A stretch of 64,000 bases of DNA from Acholeplasmataceae bacterium (GCA_030603805.1 JAUVXD010000009.1:1-64000); one strand, 5' to 3'; counted from the first letter of the stretch, positions 27,914-38,326 are shown. Program-made: numbers and translations. The notes: a model not told the origin generated them from the letters alone.

Positions 27914-29707
27914 ATGAATAAACTTGCATTATGGCATCATGCAAAATCAGAGTTCTCTTATGCTTATGATCAAGAGACGTTGCATATCCTTTTAAGAACT
28001 GAAAAAAATGACTTAAGCACTGTGAAAATCATTTACGGTGACCCTTTCCATTGGGGTGGAGACAACAAAGGAAAAGTGACTTGGATTCATGAAGTAGTTG
28101 AAATGCATTTAAGATATCAAACATCTGATTTTGACTATTACTTTGTAGAGATAAAGCCACCATACTTAAGAACAAAGTATGCTTTTTTACTTTTTGATGG
28201 TCAAAGTGAATTTCTTTTTGGTGCGAAGCGCGCAAGAGAAATTTTAGATGAGGAAAGTCTTTATGAAGCGTTTGATTTAAGTGAATACTATAATTTCCCT
28301 TACTTAAATCATGAGGACTTACATCATACACCAAGTTGGGTTAAAAATACGGTTTGGTATCAAATCTTTCCAGACCGCTTTTATAGTGCAAAAAAACAAA
28401 GTCTGCTTTCTTGGGGTAAACTTCCTGTCAATAACCATGAACTTTATGGTGGGGATTTATTAGGTGTGATTGAGAAACTAGATTACCTTAAAGAGTTAGG
28501 TGTGACAGGTATCTATTTTACACCGATATTTTTAGCCCCAACTGCGCATAAATATGATACGACCGATTACTTTAAAATAGACCCACAGTTCGGTACGAAT
28601 GAAGACTTTAAAAAGCTCGTTGAAGTTGCTCATGAAAAAGGTATTAAAGTGATGCTTGATGGTGTATTTAACCATTGTGGGTTTGATCATCCTTTTTTCC
28701 AAGATGTTGTGAAAAATGGCGAGAAATCCATGTATAAAGATTGCTTTTTCATTGATCAGTTCCCAGTCATCAATTTTCCTTTAAATAGCCAAGGTAAGCC
28801 AACAAACTATCATGGCATTGAACTTAATTTAAAGACTTTTGCATTTACACCGCATATGCCAAAATGGAATACCTCAAATCCAATTGCACAAGCTCATTTA
28901 TTAGATTGCATTCGATTTTGGATTGAATCCTATGATATTGATGGATGGCGTCTTGATGTCTCAAATGAGATTAGTCATGACTTTTTGCGCATGATTAAAA
29001 AGGTCAGTCGAACGGCTAAAAAAGAGACATTTATTCTTGGTGAAAACTGGGATTCATCGATTCCATGGCTTCATGGTGATCAGCTAGATTCCGTCATGAA
29101 CTATGATCTTTCTTATCCATTATGGAAGTATTTAGAAGAAAAAATAACACTTCCTGTGTTTAAAGATATGGTCATTTCATACCTTGCAAACACACCTAAA
29201 AACGTGATGGAAAACATGTTTAATTTGGTGGGAAGTCATGATACAATTCGAATTAAACGCCGGTTAAAAGATGATCCAAGACGTGTTAAACTTGCTTACT
29301 TATGGATGTTTTTATCTGCTGGTGCACCTAATATTTATTATGGGGATGAAGTCGGAATGACTGGGGAACATGACCCTGATAATCGACGCTGCATGATTTG
29401 GGATGAAAGATATCAAGATCAAGATTTTTTCGAGTTTACAAAAAAACTGATTGAACTTAGAAAAGATATTTCATCTTTTAGCGAACCTGACTATCACTTT
29501 ATTGAATCAGAGATTTTGATGTTTACAAAACATTCAAAACAAGATCAAATCCTTGTATTGATGAATGATAAACATCATTTAACGCTCTCTATACCAAACA
29601 CACTTCAAGGGACTTATATCAATTTAATGTCAGGACAAAAAGTTTTGCTTCATGATAAAATAGATTTAGAAGCTTATGAGTACTTGTTGCTTCAAAAGGA
29701 GAATTGA
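27914..29707 (+). CDS. cyclomaltodextrinase / neopullulanase (GH13_20-like)
   Basis: About 597 residues: an N-terminal CBM34-like beta domain (residues 1-125) precedes the GH13 barrel that starts at VWYQIFPDRFY. This is the layout of cyclomaltodextrinase, neopullulanase and maltogenic amylase. The catalytic residues in this numbering are Asp348 (GWRLDVSNE), Glu377 (LGENW) and Asp443 (GSHDT). No signal peptide is present, so it processes imported cyclodextrins or maltodextrins in the cytosol. The ATG at 27914 is taken because GGTG lies six bases upstream; the ATG at 27908 is possible. The LacI-family regulator follows after three bases. Confidence 0.9.
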   Translation: MNKLALWHHAKSEFSYAYDQETLHILLRTEKNDLSTVKIIYGDPFHWGGDNKGKVTWIHEVVEMHLRYQTSDFDYYFVEIKPPYLRTKYAFLLFDGQSEFLFGAKRAREILDEESLYEAFDLSEYYNFPYLNHEDLHHTPSWVKNTVWYQIFPDRFYSAKKQSLLSWGKLPVNNHELYGGDLLGVIEKLDYLKELGVTGIYFTPIFLAPTAHKYDTTDYFKIDPQFGTNEDFKKLVEVAHEKGIKVMLDGVFNHCGFDHPFFQDVVKNGEKSMYKDCFFIDQFPVINFPLNSQGKPTNYHGIELNLKTFAFTPHMPKWNTSNPIAQAHLLDCIRFWIESYDIDGWRLDVSNEISHDFLRMIKKVSRTAKKETFILGENWDSSIPWLHGDQLDSVMNYDLSYPLWKYLEEKITLPVFKDMVISYLANTPKNVMENMFNLVGSHDTIRIKRRLKDDPRRVKLAYLWMFLSAGAPNIYYGDEVGMTGEHDPDNRRCMIWDERYQDQDFFEFTKKLIELRKDISSFSEPDYHFIESEILMFTKHSKQDQILVLMNDKHHLTLSIPNTLQGTYINLMSGQKVLLHDKIDLEAYEYLLLQKEN

Positions 29708-29710
29708 TTC

Positions 29711-30688
29711 ATGAAAGCAACCATTAGAGATGTCGCAAAGAAAGCGAATGTCAGTGTATCTACTGTTTCTAGAGTCATTAATCAAAAAGGTTATGTCCAT
29801 GAAGAAACCAAGGTATTAGTCAATAAAATTATTGCTGAGCTTGGGTTTATTCCAAATCAACTAGCACGAAGCTTAACCAATCGAAGTTCTAAAATTATCG
29901 GCGTTATTGTGCCCCATATTGGTCCATCATTTTATGGTGATCTTTTAGAAGGTATTGAATCTCAAGCGGCGGCTTATGGATATAAGATCATGTTTTGTCA
30001 TACTCAAGATGATCCTGATCGTGAACTCGAGTATTTAAAATTCTTTGAGCAGTATAACATTGAAGGCCTTATTATAGCATCAAACTTCTCTAATAGAGAT
30101 AAGCTCGCTGAACTCAATATTCCTGTGGTAACTGTGGATCATATCCTAGATGAAAATATTCCTTCTATAACATCAGATAATGTCAAAGGTGGCGCACTTG
30201 CTGCAAAAAAACTGATTGAAACTGGTGCTAAAAATATTTTAGTCTTTAGGGGCCCTTCCTTCTTACTGACAACGATGGAGCGTACGATTGGGTTCTTAAA
30301 TGAACTGAAAGCCCATCAATTGTTTGCTGATATCTTTGATTTTGATTTAATTAACCCAGATTTTAAACTCATTGAAGAAATCTTAAAAAACAACCCTCAT
30401 GTGGATGCAATCTTCACATTCTCAGATACTTTAGCTTTTGCTACACTTAACATTTTACAAAAACTAGGTAGAAAAGTTCCTCAAGATGTTTCATTAATTG
30501 GCTATGATAATACGCCATATTCCAAATGGGTTACACCTTCGATTACGACCATTCATCAATCGGTTAATTTTATGGGTAAACAGTCTTTCATTAATTTAAC
30601 AAGGCTCATTCGTGGTGTTGAACTTGATAGTTTACATGATATTATCGATGTCAAACTGATTGAACGAGAAACCACTAAAGCATCTTAA
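29711..30688 (+). CDS. LacI-family transcriptional regulator (MalR-like)
   Basis: The 325-residue protein has an N-terminal LacI helix-turn-helix (residues 1-25, TIRDVAKKANVSVSTVSRV) and a hinge helix ending in ARSLTNRSSKIIGV. A periplasmic-binding-protein-like effector domain follows to the end. It lies three bases after the cyclomaltodextrinase gene and in the middle of the alpha-glucan locus. Control of the locus in response to a maltodextrin is therefore likely but inferred. Candidate operators of LacI type occur at 27854, 38299, 45444-45502, 51795 and 62547. Confidence 0.9.
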   Translation: MKATIRDVAKKANVSVSTVSRVINQKGYVHEETKVLVNKIIAELGFIPNQLARSLTNRSSKIIGVIVPHIGPSFYGDLLEGIESQAAAYGYKIMFCHTQDDPDRELEYLKFFEQYNIEGLIIASNFSNRDKLAELNIPVVTVDHILDENIPSITSDNVKGGALAAKKLIETGAKNILVFRGPSFLLTTMERTIGFLNELKAHQLFADIFDFDLINPDFKLIEEILKNNPHVDAIFTFSDTLAFATLNILQKLGRKVPQDVSLIGYDNTPYSKWVTPSITTIHQSVNFMGKQSFINLTRLIRGVELDSLHDIIDVKLIERETTKAS

Positions 30689-30694
30689 AAATGA

Positions 30695-30726
30695 TAAAGC
30701 GTCGAGCAATCTCAACGCTTTTTTTG
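30695..30726 (+). terminator. terminator of the cyclomaltodextrinase-regulator operon
   Basis: Stem AAAGCGT / ACGCTTT extended inside by GAG/CTC, followed by TTTTT. It begins seven bases after the regulator stop and faces the converging glgB. Confidence 0.8.
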
Positions 30727-30732
30727 TGCTTT

Positions 30733-32583
30733 TTATTTGTGTTTGTGAATCAATATGATGCCGGCTAAGGGTCCCAATTTCGGTTTAATAAAATAATGGA
30801 ATTGGTTTTTATCCCCCTTAATCGCTTTAAGAGGTAATCCATTATATTGATCACTTCCATAATAGATTTCTTTATCACTATTGATTAACTCTTCATAGGT
30901 TCCAGAAAATGGGACACCAATTTCATAAAATTCATGAACATTTGGGGTCATATTTAAGATAACAACCAGTGTTTCCGTGTCGCTTCTTCTAATATAGGAA
31001 AATACAGATTGATCGTGATCATCGACTACAGACCATTCAAATCCTTTAGGATGATGGTCATATTGGAAAAGGGCTGAATGATGACGATAGGTCATCGCTA
31101 GATCTTTAAAGAAACGGTTGGCTTTTTGATGTGCGGGATAATCAAAGAGATGCCAATCAAGTTCCTTTTGAAATGCCCATTCAGAAAACGAGGCAAATTC
31201 TTGTCCCATAAAGAGGAGTTTTTTGCCAGGATGTGTCATCCACAGGGTCATCAATAATCGCCAATTTGCCATTTTTTGAAAGTAATCACCTGGCATTTTA
31301 TTGACTAAACTCCCTTTCATATGCACAACTTCATCGTGAGAAAAAGGAAGGATAAACTGCTCATTAAACGCATAAACGAGACCAAAAGTAATTTTATCGT
31401 GGTGGAACTTCCGATGAATTGGATCTTCTTTAAAATATCTTAGAACATCGTTCATAAATCCCATATTCCATTTATAGTTAAACCCCATACCACCTTGATC
31501 CACTGGATGAGTGACATAAGGGAAATCCGTGGAGTCTTCTGCCATAAATAAGATTCGATCATCTTTTCCAAAGAGATGGAATGATGCTTGTTTAATAAAA
31601 TTGATGGCATCTTGATTGACACCTTTATGTTTATTTCCTAAATAGTAAATGAGATTGGAGACGGCATCAATACGGTATCCATCAATATGAAAATAATCTA
31701 TCCAATAGGTTAGTGCTGATAGCATAAAACTTCTTGTTATACCTTTTGAGAAATCTAAATTGTCTGTACCCCATGTAATGTTTTCTCTGCGATCACGGTC
31801 ATTAAACTCATAAAGCGGTGTCCCATCAAAAAAGGATAGGCCATGTGCGTCCTTGCAGATGTGCCCAAGGACCCAGTCCATAATCACACCAATACCCGCT
31901 TGATGCATGCGATCAACAAAGTACATAAAATCTTTAGGTACACCATATCTTGAAGTTGTTGCAAAAAATCCAGTACCTTGATATCCCCAAGAATCATCTA
32001 ATGGGTATTCATAAATAGGTAAGAGTTCAACATGGGTAAATCCTTGTTCCTTCACATAAATGATGAGTTCATCAACAATTTCATTGTAAGGCTTAAAGCC
32101 CCCAAATTTTCTTCTCCACGAGCCTAGATGTACTTCATAGATTAATAGTGGTTCTAAATAGACCTTCTTCTTGGTTTCAAACCATGTTTGATCTTGCCAA
32201 GTATATCCATGGATGTTCGAAACTTTAGAAGCAGTCTGTGGTCTTACTTCAGCAAAATGAGCAAAAGGATCTGCCTTGTAAATGATTCTTCCTGATTGTG
32301 TATGAATTTCATACTTATAGGTTTCCCATTCAAGGTTTTCTGGAATTTCAATGCGCCAAATGCCCATGTGGTGAATTTTAGTTAACACATGTTTCCAGCC
32401 TTCGTATTGATTAAAGCCTGCAATGAGTCGAACTTCTTTTGCATTGAGTGCATAGACTGTAAACTCAGTTGCGTAAACACATCCTTTTTCATCTTTTAAG
32501 AGGTGAGACCCCATAAATTCATGAAGATTGGATGCACGGCCTAATAAAAACTCTTGGATATCGTGATCAGCTATCTGTCGCAA
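30733..32583 (-). CDS. glgB: 1,4-alpha-glucan branching enzyme (GH13)
   Basis: The protein of about 616 residues has an N-terminal CBM48 (about residues 20-110) and a GH13 barrel with GYRIDAVSNLIYYLG (nucleophile), MAEDSTDFPYV (acid/base Glu) and PFSHDEVVHMKGSL (third acid). It forms alpha-1,6 branches. Both possible starts are TTG. The one at 32583 stands eight bases from AGGAGG, while the one at 32589 is only two bases away, so 32583 is preferred. It is last in the glgP-GH13-pulA-glgB operon, nine bases after pulA on the longer reading. No glgC or glgA is in the window. Confidence 0.93.
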   Translation of the reverse strand: MRQIADHDIQEFLLGRASNLHEFMGSHLLKDEKGCVYATEFTVYALNAKEVRLIAGFNQYEGWKHVLTKIHHMGIWRIEIPENLEWETYKYEIHTQSGRIIYKADPFAHFAEVRPQTASKVSNIHGYTWQDQTWFETKKKVYLEPLLIYEVHLGSWRRKFGGFKPYNEIVDELIIYVKEQGFTHVELLPIYEYPLDDSWGYQGTGFFATTSRYGVPKDFMYFVDRMHQAGIGVIMDWVLGHICKDAHGLSFFDGTPLYEFNDRDRRENITWGTDNLDFSKGITRSFMLSALTYWIDYFHIDGYRIDAVSNLIYYLGNKHKGVNQDAINFIKQASFHLFGKDDRILFMAEDSTDFPYVTHPVDQGGMGFNYKWNMGFMNDVLRYFKEDPIHRKFHHDKITFGLVYAFNEQFILPFSHDEVVHMKGSLVNKMPGDYFQKMANWRLLMTLWMTHPGKKLLFMGQEFASFSEWAFQKELDWHLFDYPAHQKANRFFKDLAMTYRHHSALFQYDHHPKGFEWSVVDDHDQSVFSYIRRSDTETLVVILNMTPNVHEFYEIGVPFSGTYEELINSDKEIYYGSDQYNGLPLKAIKGDKNQFHYFIKPKLGPLAGIILIHKHK

Positions 32584-32597
32584 TTTCAATTCCTCCT

Positions 32598-34556
32598 TTA
32601 CTTTTTGATGTGTAGGATATAAATTCCTGGTTTATCGACATAAAACTCTAAATCTTCGGATAATACATTTTGTGAGGGGAAAATAAGTGTTCCTTGATGA
32701 TAAGGAAATTTTTCAATTCCATGGGTATTTTTGATGTAGTGAACGAGTAATTCTTTTTCATTTTCTAGTTTATAGATGAGTGTGTTATTTTGACGTTCAA
32801 TCGAGGTGTGCTTAGTATATGTTGTTTGACGATAAAGCTTATGCTTCTTTCTAATTTTTAGAAGCTTTTTAAGCTTATCGACTGCTTCTTTATGGATATT
32901 CCAATCGATTTGATTGATTTCATCTGGACTGTTATAAGAGTTTTCAACACCTTTTTTGGAACGATATAATTCTTGTCCAGCATGATAAAAGGGGATGCCT
33001 TGTGAAACTGCGATCAAGTGATTGGCGAAATCTTGACTTACCTTGAGTTCTATGTTTTCAAATCCAGGTGCTCGTAGCATTTTATCATAATAGGTTAGAT
33101 TATCGTGACATTCAACATAATTAATGGACTGATTGGGCGATGTAAACATATGTGGTGATCCGATGATGGCATCCATAGCTTTTGTAGTAAGTTGTTTATT
33201 CCCCATGGTGTAACCTAGACCTGGTCCATGAAGTTCACCTTTCATGATATTTCTGTAATAATCATTAAAGTGTGCAACCCCAGGAAATAAGGCTTGGTTA
33301 TTCATATTCGATCTTTGCTTAATAGGCACTTCTGTTAACATATTCCAACCTTCACCATAAAGCATGATGCTAGGGTTGATTTTTTTGAGTTTTGATTCAA
33401 TCTCAAGCATGGTATCTAAATCAAGTAACCCCATCAAATCGAATCTAAATCCGTCGATTTGATAGTGTTCAACCCAATGGATAAGACTGTCTATAATGAG
33501 TTTTCTAACCATATAATTTCTTGTTTCAACATCATTACCACAGTAAGATGATTCTGTCATATGGTGTTTATGATTATGTCTGAAGAAATAGCCTGGCACG
33601 ATTTTATCATATGGAAAGGTCAAATGATTCCACACGTGATTATAAACAACATCCATATTGATACCTAATTTTAATCGGTGTGCTTCATTTATGACTTTTC
33701 TAAGACCGTTGATACGATTGTAAGGATCCTCTGGATCAGAAGATAACCAGCCTTCGACTGCAAAATACTGACTTGGATTATATCCCCAGTTGTATAGTTT
33801 TGTTGGATTGAGATCATCAACACCTTCAAAATCATAGACAGGTAGTAGTTGTAAATGTGTGATGCCTAGTTTTTTAATATAGTTTAAAACAGAACCTTTT
33901 AAGGTTTTGCTATCATCTATAAGTCCTTCAAAGACGCCTGGATGCTCAACATCAAGGTTAATGGTCATGTCACGCACATGACCTTCATAGAGTACCGCAT
34001 CGACATAATGTTTGAGTTTGATTGGGCTTTGGTTAATTGGTAATGCTTTGTTCCAATCGATGATATAAGAGTCTTTTGTTGAACATGCAACCGTATATGG
34101 GTCTTTTACATTCTCGAAATGATCGACTAAACGAATCTTGTAAACATAAGGTAACCCTTCAAGATTACCACAGATTGATGCATACCAAATGGGTTCTTGA
34201 TAGATCATAGGATAATCTTGACCATCTATACTTACGTAAACCTCTTTAGCTACAGGTGAAAATAAGGCAAAAGACGTTGCATCTTTCGTGTAGTCAAATC
34301 CAAGTTTTCCATCATATCTAAAGCGTTGCTCAAACTCTTTTGTCAAGCAAACAATTCCAATTTCGAGGGGGTAGACTGTTTCGTTGACTAATATTTGATC
34401 ATTTTTATGAAGTTCTAATGGTCTTTCTGTGACAAAAAACTGATTAAAACCATCGTTTTTTAACCAGTTTATCTTGTTATTTTCAATTTCAATGCGGTAA
34501 ATATAGATATCGGATTCAATTCTTAAAAGATTGAGTCCATCAATAAAGATTCTCAT
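32598..34556 (-). CDS. pulA: intracellular type I pullulanase
   Basis: The 652-residue debranching enzyme has the type I pullulanase signature YNWGYNP. Catalytic residues lie in GFRFDLMGL (nucleophile), YGEGWN (acid/base) and VECHDN (third acid). The N-terminal part holds a CBM48-type domain but there is no signal peptide, so it hydrolyses alpha-1,6 links of imported or stored glucan in the cytosol. This contrasts with the secreted pullulanase at 45560. The ATG overlaps the stop of the preceding GH13 gene (ATGA); glgB follows at once. Confidence 0.93.
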   Translation of the reverse strand: MRIFIDGLNLLRIESDIYIYRIEIENNKINWLKNDGFNQFFVTERPLELHKNDQILVNETVYPLEIGIVCLTKEFEQRFRYDGKLGFDYTKDATSFALFSPVAKEVYVSIDGQDYPMIYQEPIWYASICGNLEGLPYVYKIRLVDHFENVKDPYTVACSTKDSYIIDWNKALPINQSPIKLKHYVDAVLYEGHVRDMTINLDVEHPGVFEGLIDDSKTLKGSVLNYIKKLGITHLQLLPVYDFEGVDDLNPTKLYNWGYNPSQYFAVEGWLSSDPEDPYNRINGLRKVINEAHRLKLGINMDVVYNHVWNHLTFPYDKIVPGYFFRHNHKHHMTESSYCGNDVETRNYMVRKLIIDSLIHWVEHYQIDGFRFDLMGLLDLDTMLEIESKLKKINPSIMLYGEGWNMLTEVPIKQRSNMNNQALFPGVAHFNDYYRNIMKGELHGPGLGYTMGNKQLTTKAMDAIIGSPHMFTSPNQSINYVECHDNLTYYDKMLRAPGFENIELKVSQDFANHLIAVSQGIPFYHAGQELYRSKKGVENSYNSPDEINQIDWNIHKEAVDKLKKLLKIRKKHKLYRQTTYTKHTSIERQNNTLIYKLENEKELLVHYIKNTHGIEKFPYHQGTLIFPSQNVLSEDLEFYVDKPGIYILHIKK

Positions 34557-35845
34557 GTGATGTGTTCCTTCAAAGTGTCAATAATGATGGGAGTACCATT
34601 TAACTTCATTTTACCATGTTTAACTTCAATATCACTTTCGTCAATGAAGTTTGTATAAATGCCATCAATCAGTGGAACTTGTACTTCACTCTCATTTTCC
34701 AGATTAAAGATGCCAATTAAAAACTGGTGTTGATAGGTATAAGAAAGCACAGCCACACCTTCTTTATGGTGGATGTTAAAGATGCCATCGATAAATATAG
34801 GTTGTTTTTTGAGTGCAATGAGTCGCTTCATGTATGCTTCAATTGAGTGTTCGCTTTGCCATGGAACAAGATCATCTTCAAATAATGATGGCGTGTGATC
34901 GACTTGATGTTCCATCCCCGCATAAATAAATGCAGAACCTTTGAGAAAAAAGTTGAGTGCAATCATTTGCATAAAGTGATCTTGATCTCTAACTTTACTT
35001 CTCAGTCGTTTTTGGTCGTGATTTTCAAAACTTCTAAGTTTCACGTAATTTTTAGGATAAATAACTTCTTGCCTTTGAATTTCTTCAAGCCATTTAGATA
35101 GTTTTTTGGGATCTTTGAGATAGTCATCCATGTAATCAAAGATATCATAGTCATAGCAAATATCAAAGGCTTGATACATTTCTGAATCACTTGAGCATTC
35201 ATAGCCCATGTCTCTTAAATATTTAATAAATCCTGGATGAACAGATTCAGTTAACCAAATCAATTCAGGATTGACTTTTTCACATGCTTTTCTAGCCTCA
35301 ATCCAAAAATCGATAGGCAGAAGTGGTGCAACATCACATCTAAATCCATCAACCATGGCTGACCAATACTTTAAGACATCAATCAAATAATTCCATACTT
35401 CGCGATGTTTAAAATCAAGATCTGTAATATCGCTCCAATCACCGACACGATTGGCGAACTCTCCTTGTTGGTTTTTGTAAAACCACTCTGGTTTTTCAAA
35501 AACAAGTTTAGAGTCTCTCGATGTGTGATTAAAAACAATATCAATCATGACTTTAAGTCCTTCTTGATGGGCTTTGGATACAAAGTTTTTGAAATCTTCA
35601 GTGGTCCCTAAATCTTCATGAACTTGATAGTAATCGACGATGGAATATGGACTTCCCTTAGTCCCTTTCCGAGCTTTTTTTCCAATCGGATGAATAGGGA
35701 GCAAATAAATCACATCAACGCCTAACGCTTTGATGCGATCTAAATCATCAACAATACCTTCAAAGTTTTGTTTGGTTGAATGCTGTCTTGGAAAGACTTG
35801 ATAGAATGTATAAGATCTTAAATTGAGATTGGTTTGTTTTGCCAT
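34553..35845 (-). CDS. intracellular alpha-amylase-family enzyme (GH13)
   Basis: The compact 430-residue GH13 protein lacks a signal peptide. FYQVFPRQHS marks the barrel start; VDGFRCDVAPLLP carries the nucleophile Asp, LTESVH the acid/base Glu and SFENHDQKR the third acid. It is likely to cut or transfer alpha-1,4-glucan, but the subfamily and product are not clear. It sits between glgP and pulA in one operon, which suggests a role in trimming branched dextrins before or after phosphorolysis. Confidence 0.8.
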   Translation of the reverse strand: MAKQTNLNLRSYTFYQVFPRQHSTKQNFEGIVDDLDRIKALGVDVIYLLPIHPIGKKARKGTKGSPYSIVDYYQVHEDLGTTEDFKNFVSKAHQEGLKVMIDIVFNHTSRDSKLVFEKPEWFYKNQQGEFANRVGDWSDITDLDFKHREVWNYLIDVLKYWSAMVDGFRCDVAPLLPIDFWIEARKACEKVNPELIWLTESVHPGFIKYLRDMGYECSSDSEMYQAFDICYDYDIFDYMDDYLKDPKKLSKWLEEIQRQEVIYPKNYVKLRSFENHDQKRLRSKVRDQDHFMQMIALNFFLKGSAFIYAGMEHQVDHTPSLFEDDLVPWQSEHSIEAYMKRLIALKKQPIFIDGIFNIHHKEGVAVLSYTYQHQFLIGIFNLENESEVQVPLIDGIYTNFIDESDIEVKHGKMKLNGTPIIIDTLKEHIT

Positions 35846-35857
35846 AGGAAACTCCTT

Positions 35858-38236
35858 TTAAAACGAGATTTTCTTTAACTTCCAAATGTCTTGATTATAT
35901 TGTTCAATGGTACGATCTGAGGTGAAGAATCCAGAGTTTGCAATATTTGCAATCATCATTTCTTGCCATTTGGATGTATCCTTATAAGCTTCATTAGCGT
36001 GTTCATGTGCTTCTGCATAAGCTGCAAAGTCTTTCATGACAAGGAAGTAATCGCTGTTAAGCAAATTATTTAATATGTAGTCAAAATGTTGTGGGTTGGG
36101 ATGAAGTGTTCGAATATATTGAAAAACTTTTTGGAGTCTAGGATCTTGTTCATAGATTTCTCTTGGCTTGTAGCCATTGTTTTGGTAGATTCTTGTCACT
36201 TCTTCAGCAGATAGACCAAAGATAAATGCGTTGTCTTTTCCAGCGTTTTCAACAATTTCGACGTTTGCACCATCCATGGTACCAATTGTGATAGCACCAT
36301 TCATCATAAATTTCATATTGCCAGTCCCTGATGCTTCTTTAGTTGCTGTTGAAATTTGTTCAGAAAGATCTGCGGCAGGCATAATATATTCTGCATAAGA
36401 AACATTATAATTTCTCACGAACACAACTTTAAGTAAATCGTTTGTTTCATCATCATTGTTGATAATATCTGCAACCGTATCAATCAATTCAATGACTGCT
36501 TTTGCCATATGATAACTTGGTGCTGCTTTGGCACCAAAGATGAAATTGTGAGGATAATAGGACGCTTTGAAGACTGGGTCTGATTTGAGTCTTTGATACA
36601 CATAAATGATGTGTAGAATATTCATCAGTTGTCTTTTATATTCATGAAGTCTTTTAACTTGAATATCAAAGATGGCATGTGTATCGAGCTTTACACCTTG
36701 AAGTTTATAGATGCGGTCTGCTAAAGCTTGTTTTTTCGCATGCTTCATGGCATAAACTTGTTCTTTGGTTTCTTGATCATGAATGAATAGTTCAAGTTTC
36801 TTGAGTTCTGTTAAATCATGACGCCATGTTGTCCCAATTTTTTCATCCAAGATGCTTACGAGTTCATGATTGGTATGTAAGAGCCATCTGCGATGGGTAA
36901 TGCCGTTTGTCTTGTTGTTAAATTTGTTTGGGTAGAGCATATAAAATTCTTTCATTTCGATATGTTTAAGAATTTCTGTATGCAGTGCAGCAACTCCATT
37001 GATTGAAAATGAACCATAGATGCAAATATGTGCCATACGCACGTGATTTTGACCGATTAAGCCCATTAAGTAGATTTGTTCTTTGTTAAATCTGCCATCT
37101 GTTTCTAAGATATGCTTGAAACGACGGTTCATTTCTTGAATGATTTCATAAATTCTTGGGAGTAGATTTCTAAAAATATGGATATTCCACTTTTCTAATG
37201 CCTCAGATAAGATGGTATGATTGGTGAATGCGCAAGTTTGTGTGGTGATTTGCCATGCTTCATCATAACCAATATGTTCCTCATCCATTAATATTCTCAT
37301 CATTTCTGGAATGATCAGTGTTGGATGGGTATCATTAATTTGAAACGTATAAAACTTATGGAAATCTCTTAAGTCTCTGCCTAAATATTTATGTTCATTG
37401 AAGGCATTTTTAACACCAGCAGCTGAAAACACATAAGATTGCATCAATCTTAAGGTCTTACCATCTTCAGTAGAATCGTCTGGATATAAAACATCTGAGA
37501 TATTTTTCGTAGTGTTAATGTATGCTTCATCTTGGACAAACTGCTTTTCAGAAGGTTCTGTTGACCAAAGTCTGAGTGTCGTGACAACACCATTATGATC
37601 GCCTACGATTTTAACATCATAAGGGACTGCTTTAATCCAAACAGGGTTTATCAGTCTTGTATGTTCAACATAACCAAACAGTGGAATATCAATTGCTTCT
37701 TCTAGTTTCTTCGTTTCCCAAATGAATGGTTGATTTAACCAAGGGTCTTTATGTTCAACTTGCTTGTGATCCTTAATCTCTTGCATGAAAAATCCATGTT
37801 GATAACGCAGTGAGTTTCCAAAAAGAGGTAAACCTATGGAAGCTGCTGAATCTAAGAAACAAGCAGCAAGACGTCCAAGACCACCATTTCCAAGGCCAGC
37901 ATCTGATTCAGCCTCTTCGACTTCATTTAAATCAATTTCAAGATCCTCAAATGCAGACTTCACAACATCATAATGTCCACTGTTTTGAAGATTATTGGTC
38001 ACAAGACGACCCATTAAAAATTCCATCGAAAAATAGATGGTCTTCTTTAAATGATTTTGATGAATATGTTCAATTGTTTTCTTGTGGTTATCTTCTAGTT
38101 CTTGTTCTAGTAGTGTTGCAAGTACTGTATATCTTTGGTATAGAGAAGAATCCTTCAACTCGGTGTTAAAAGAACTTTTCAGTCCATTTAAAAAGGCCTT
38201 TTTGAAGGCTTCTTTATTTGAAAAATGTGTTTGCAT
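35858..38236 (-). CDS. glgP: glycogen/maltodextrin phosphorylase (GT35)
   Basis: The 792-residue protein is a full-length GT35 phosphorylase that releases glucose 1-phosphate from alpha-1,4-glucan. AESDAGLGNGGLGRLAACFLDS and the pyridoxal-phosphate site EASGTGNMKFMMNGA with its lysine are present, as is DVQVKR-like IQVKRLHEYKRQ. The start at 38236 is chosen because AAGGAG lies seven bases upstream. The extension to 38347 runs through the intergenic hairpin and lacks homology. It is first in an operon with GH13, pulA and glgB, and an operator-like site (38299) lies upstream. Confidence 0.96.
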   Translation of the reverse strand: MQTHFSNKEAFKKAFLNGLKSSFNTELKDSSLYQRYTVLATLLEQELEDNHKKTIEHIHQNHLKKTIYFSMEFLMGRLVTNNLQNSGHYDVVKSAFEDLEIDLNEVEEAESDAGLGNGGLGRLAACFLDSAASIGLPLFGNSLRYQHGFFMQEIKDHKQVEHKDPWLNQPFIWETKKLEEAIDIPLFGYVEHTRLINPVWIKAVPYDVKIVGDHNGVVTTLRLWSTEPSEKQFVQDEAYINTTKNISDVLYPDDSTEDGKTLRLMQSYVFSAAGVKNAFNEHKYLGRDLRDFHKFYTFQINDTHPTLIIPEMMRILMDEEHIGYDEAWQITTQTCAFTNHTILSEALEKWNIHIFRNLLPRIYEIIQEMNRRFKHILETDGRFNKEQIYLMGLIGQNHVRMAHICIYGSFSINGVAALHTEILKHIEMKEFYMLYPNKFNNKTNGITHRRWLLHTNHELVSILDEKIGTTWRHDLTELKKLELFIHDQETKEQVYAMKHAKKQALADRIYKLQGVKLDTHAIFDIQVKRLHEYKRQLMNILHIIYVYQRLKSDPVFKASYYPHNFIFGAKAAPSYHMAKAVIELIDTVADIINNDDETNDLLKVVFVRNYNVSYAEYIMPAADLSEQISTATKEASGTGNMKFMMNGAITIGTMDGANVEIVENAGKDNAFIFGLSAEEVTRIYQNNGYKPREIYEQDPRLQKVFQYIRTLHPNPQHFDYILNNLLNSDYFLVMKDFAAYAEAHEHANEAYKDTSKWQEMMIANIANSGFFTSDRTIEQYNQDIWKLKKISF

Positions 38237-38298
38237 AGATGCGCTCCTTAAAATAATATTCATTATTATTTTATCACGTTTTTTAGTAAAAATGGCTA

Positions 38299-38312
38299 TG
38301 GCATCGTTTTCA
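38299..38312. promoter_or_regulatory. operator-like site upstream of glgP
   Basis: On the minus strand TGAAAACGATGCCA matches TGWNANCGNTNWCA except for one position (C for W). It is located about 65 bases before the glgP ATG, between it and the malG terminator. Confidence 0.55.
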
Positions 38313-38326
38313 TAATCAATTGTGTG

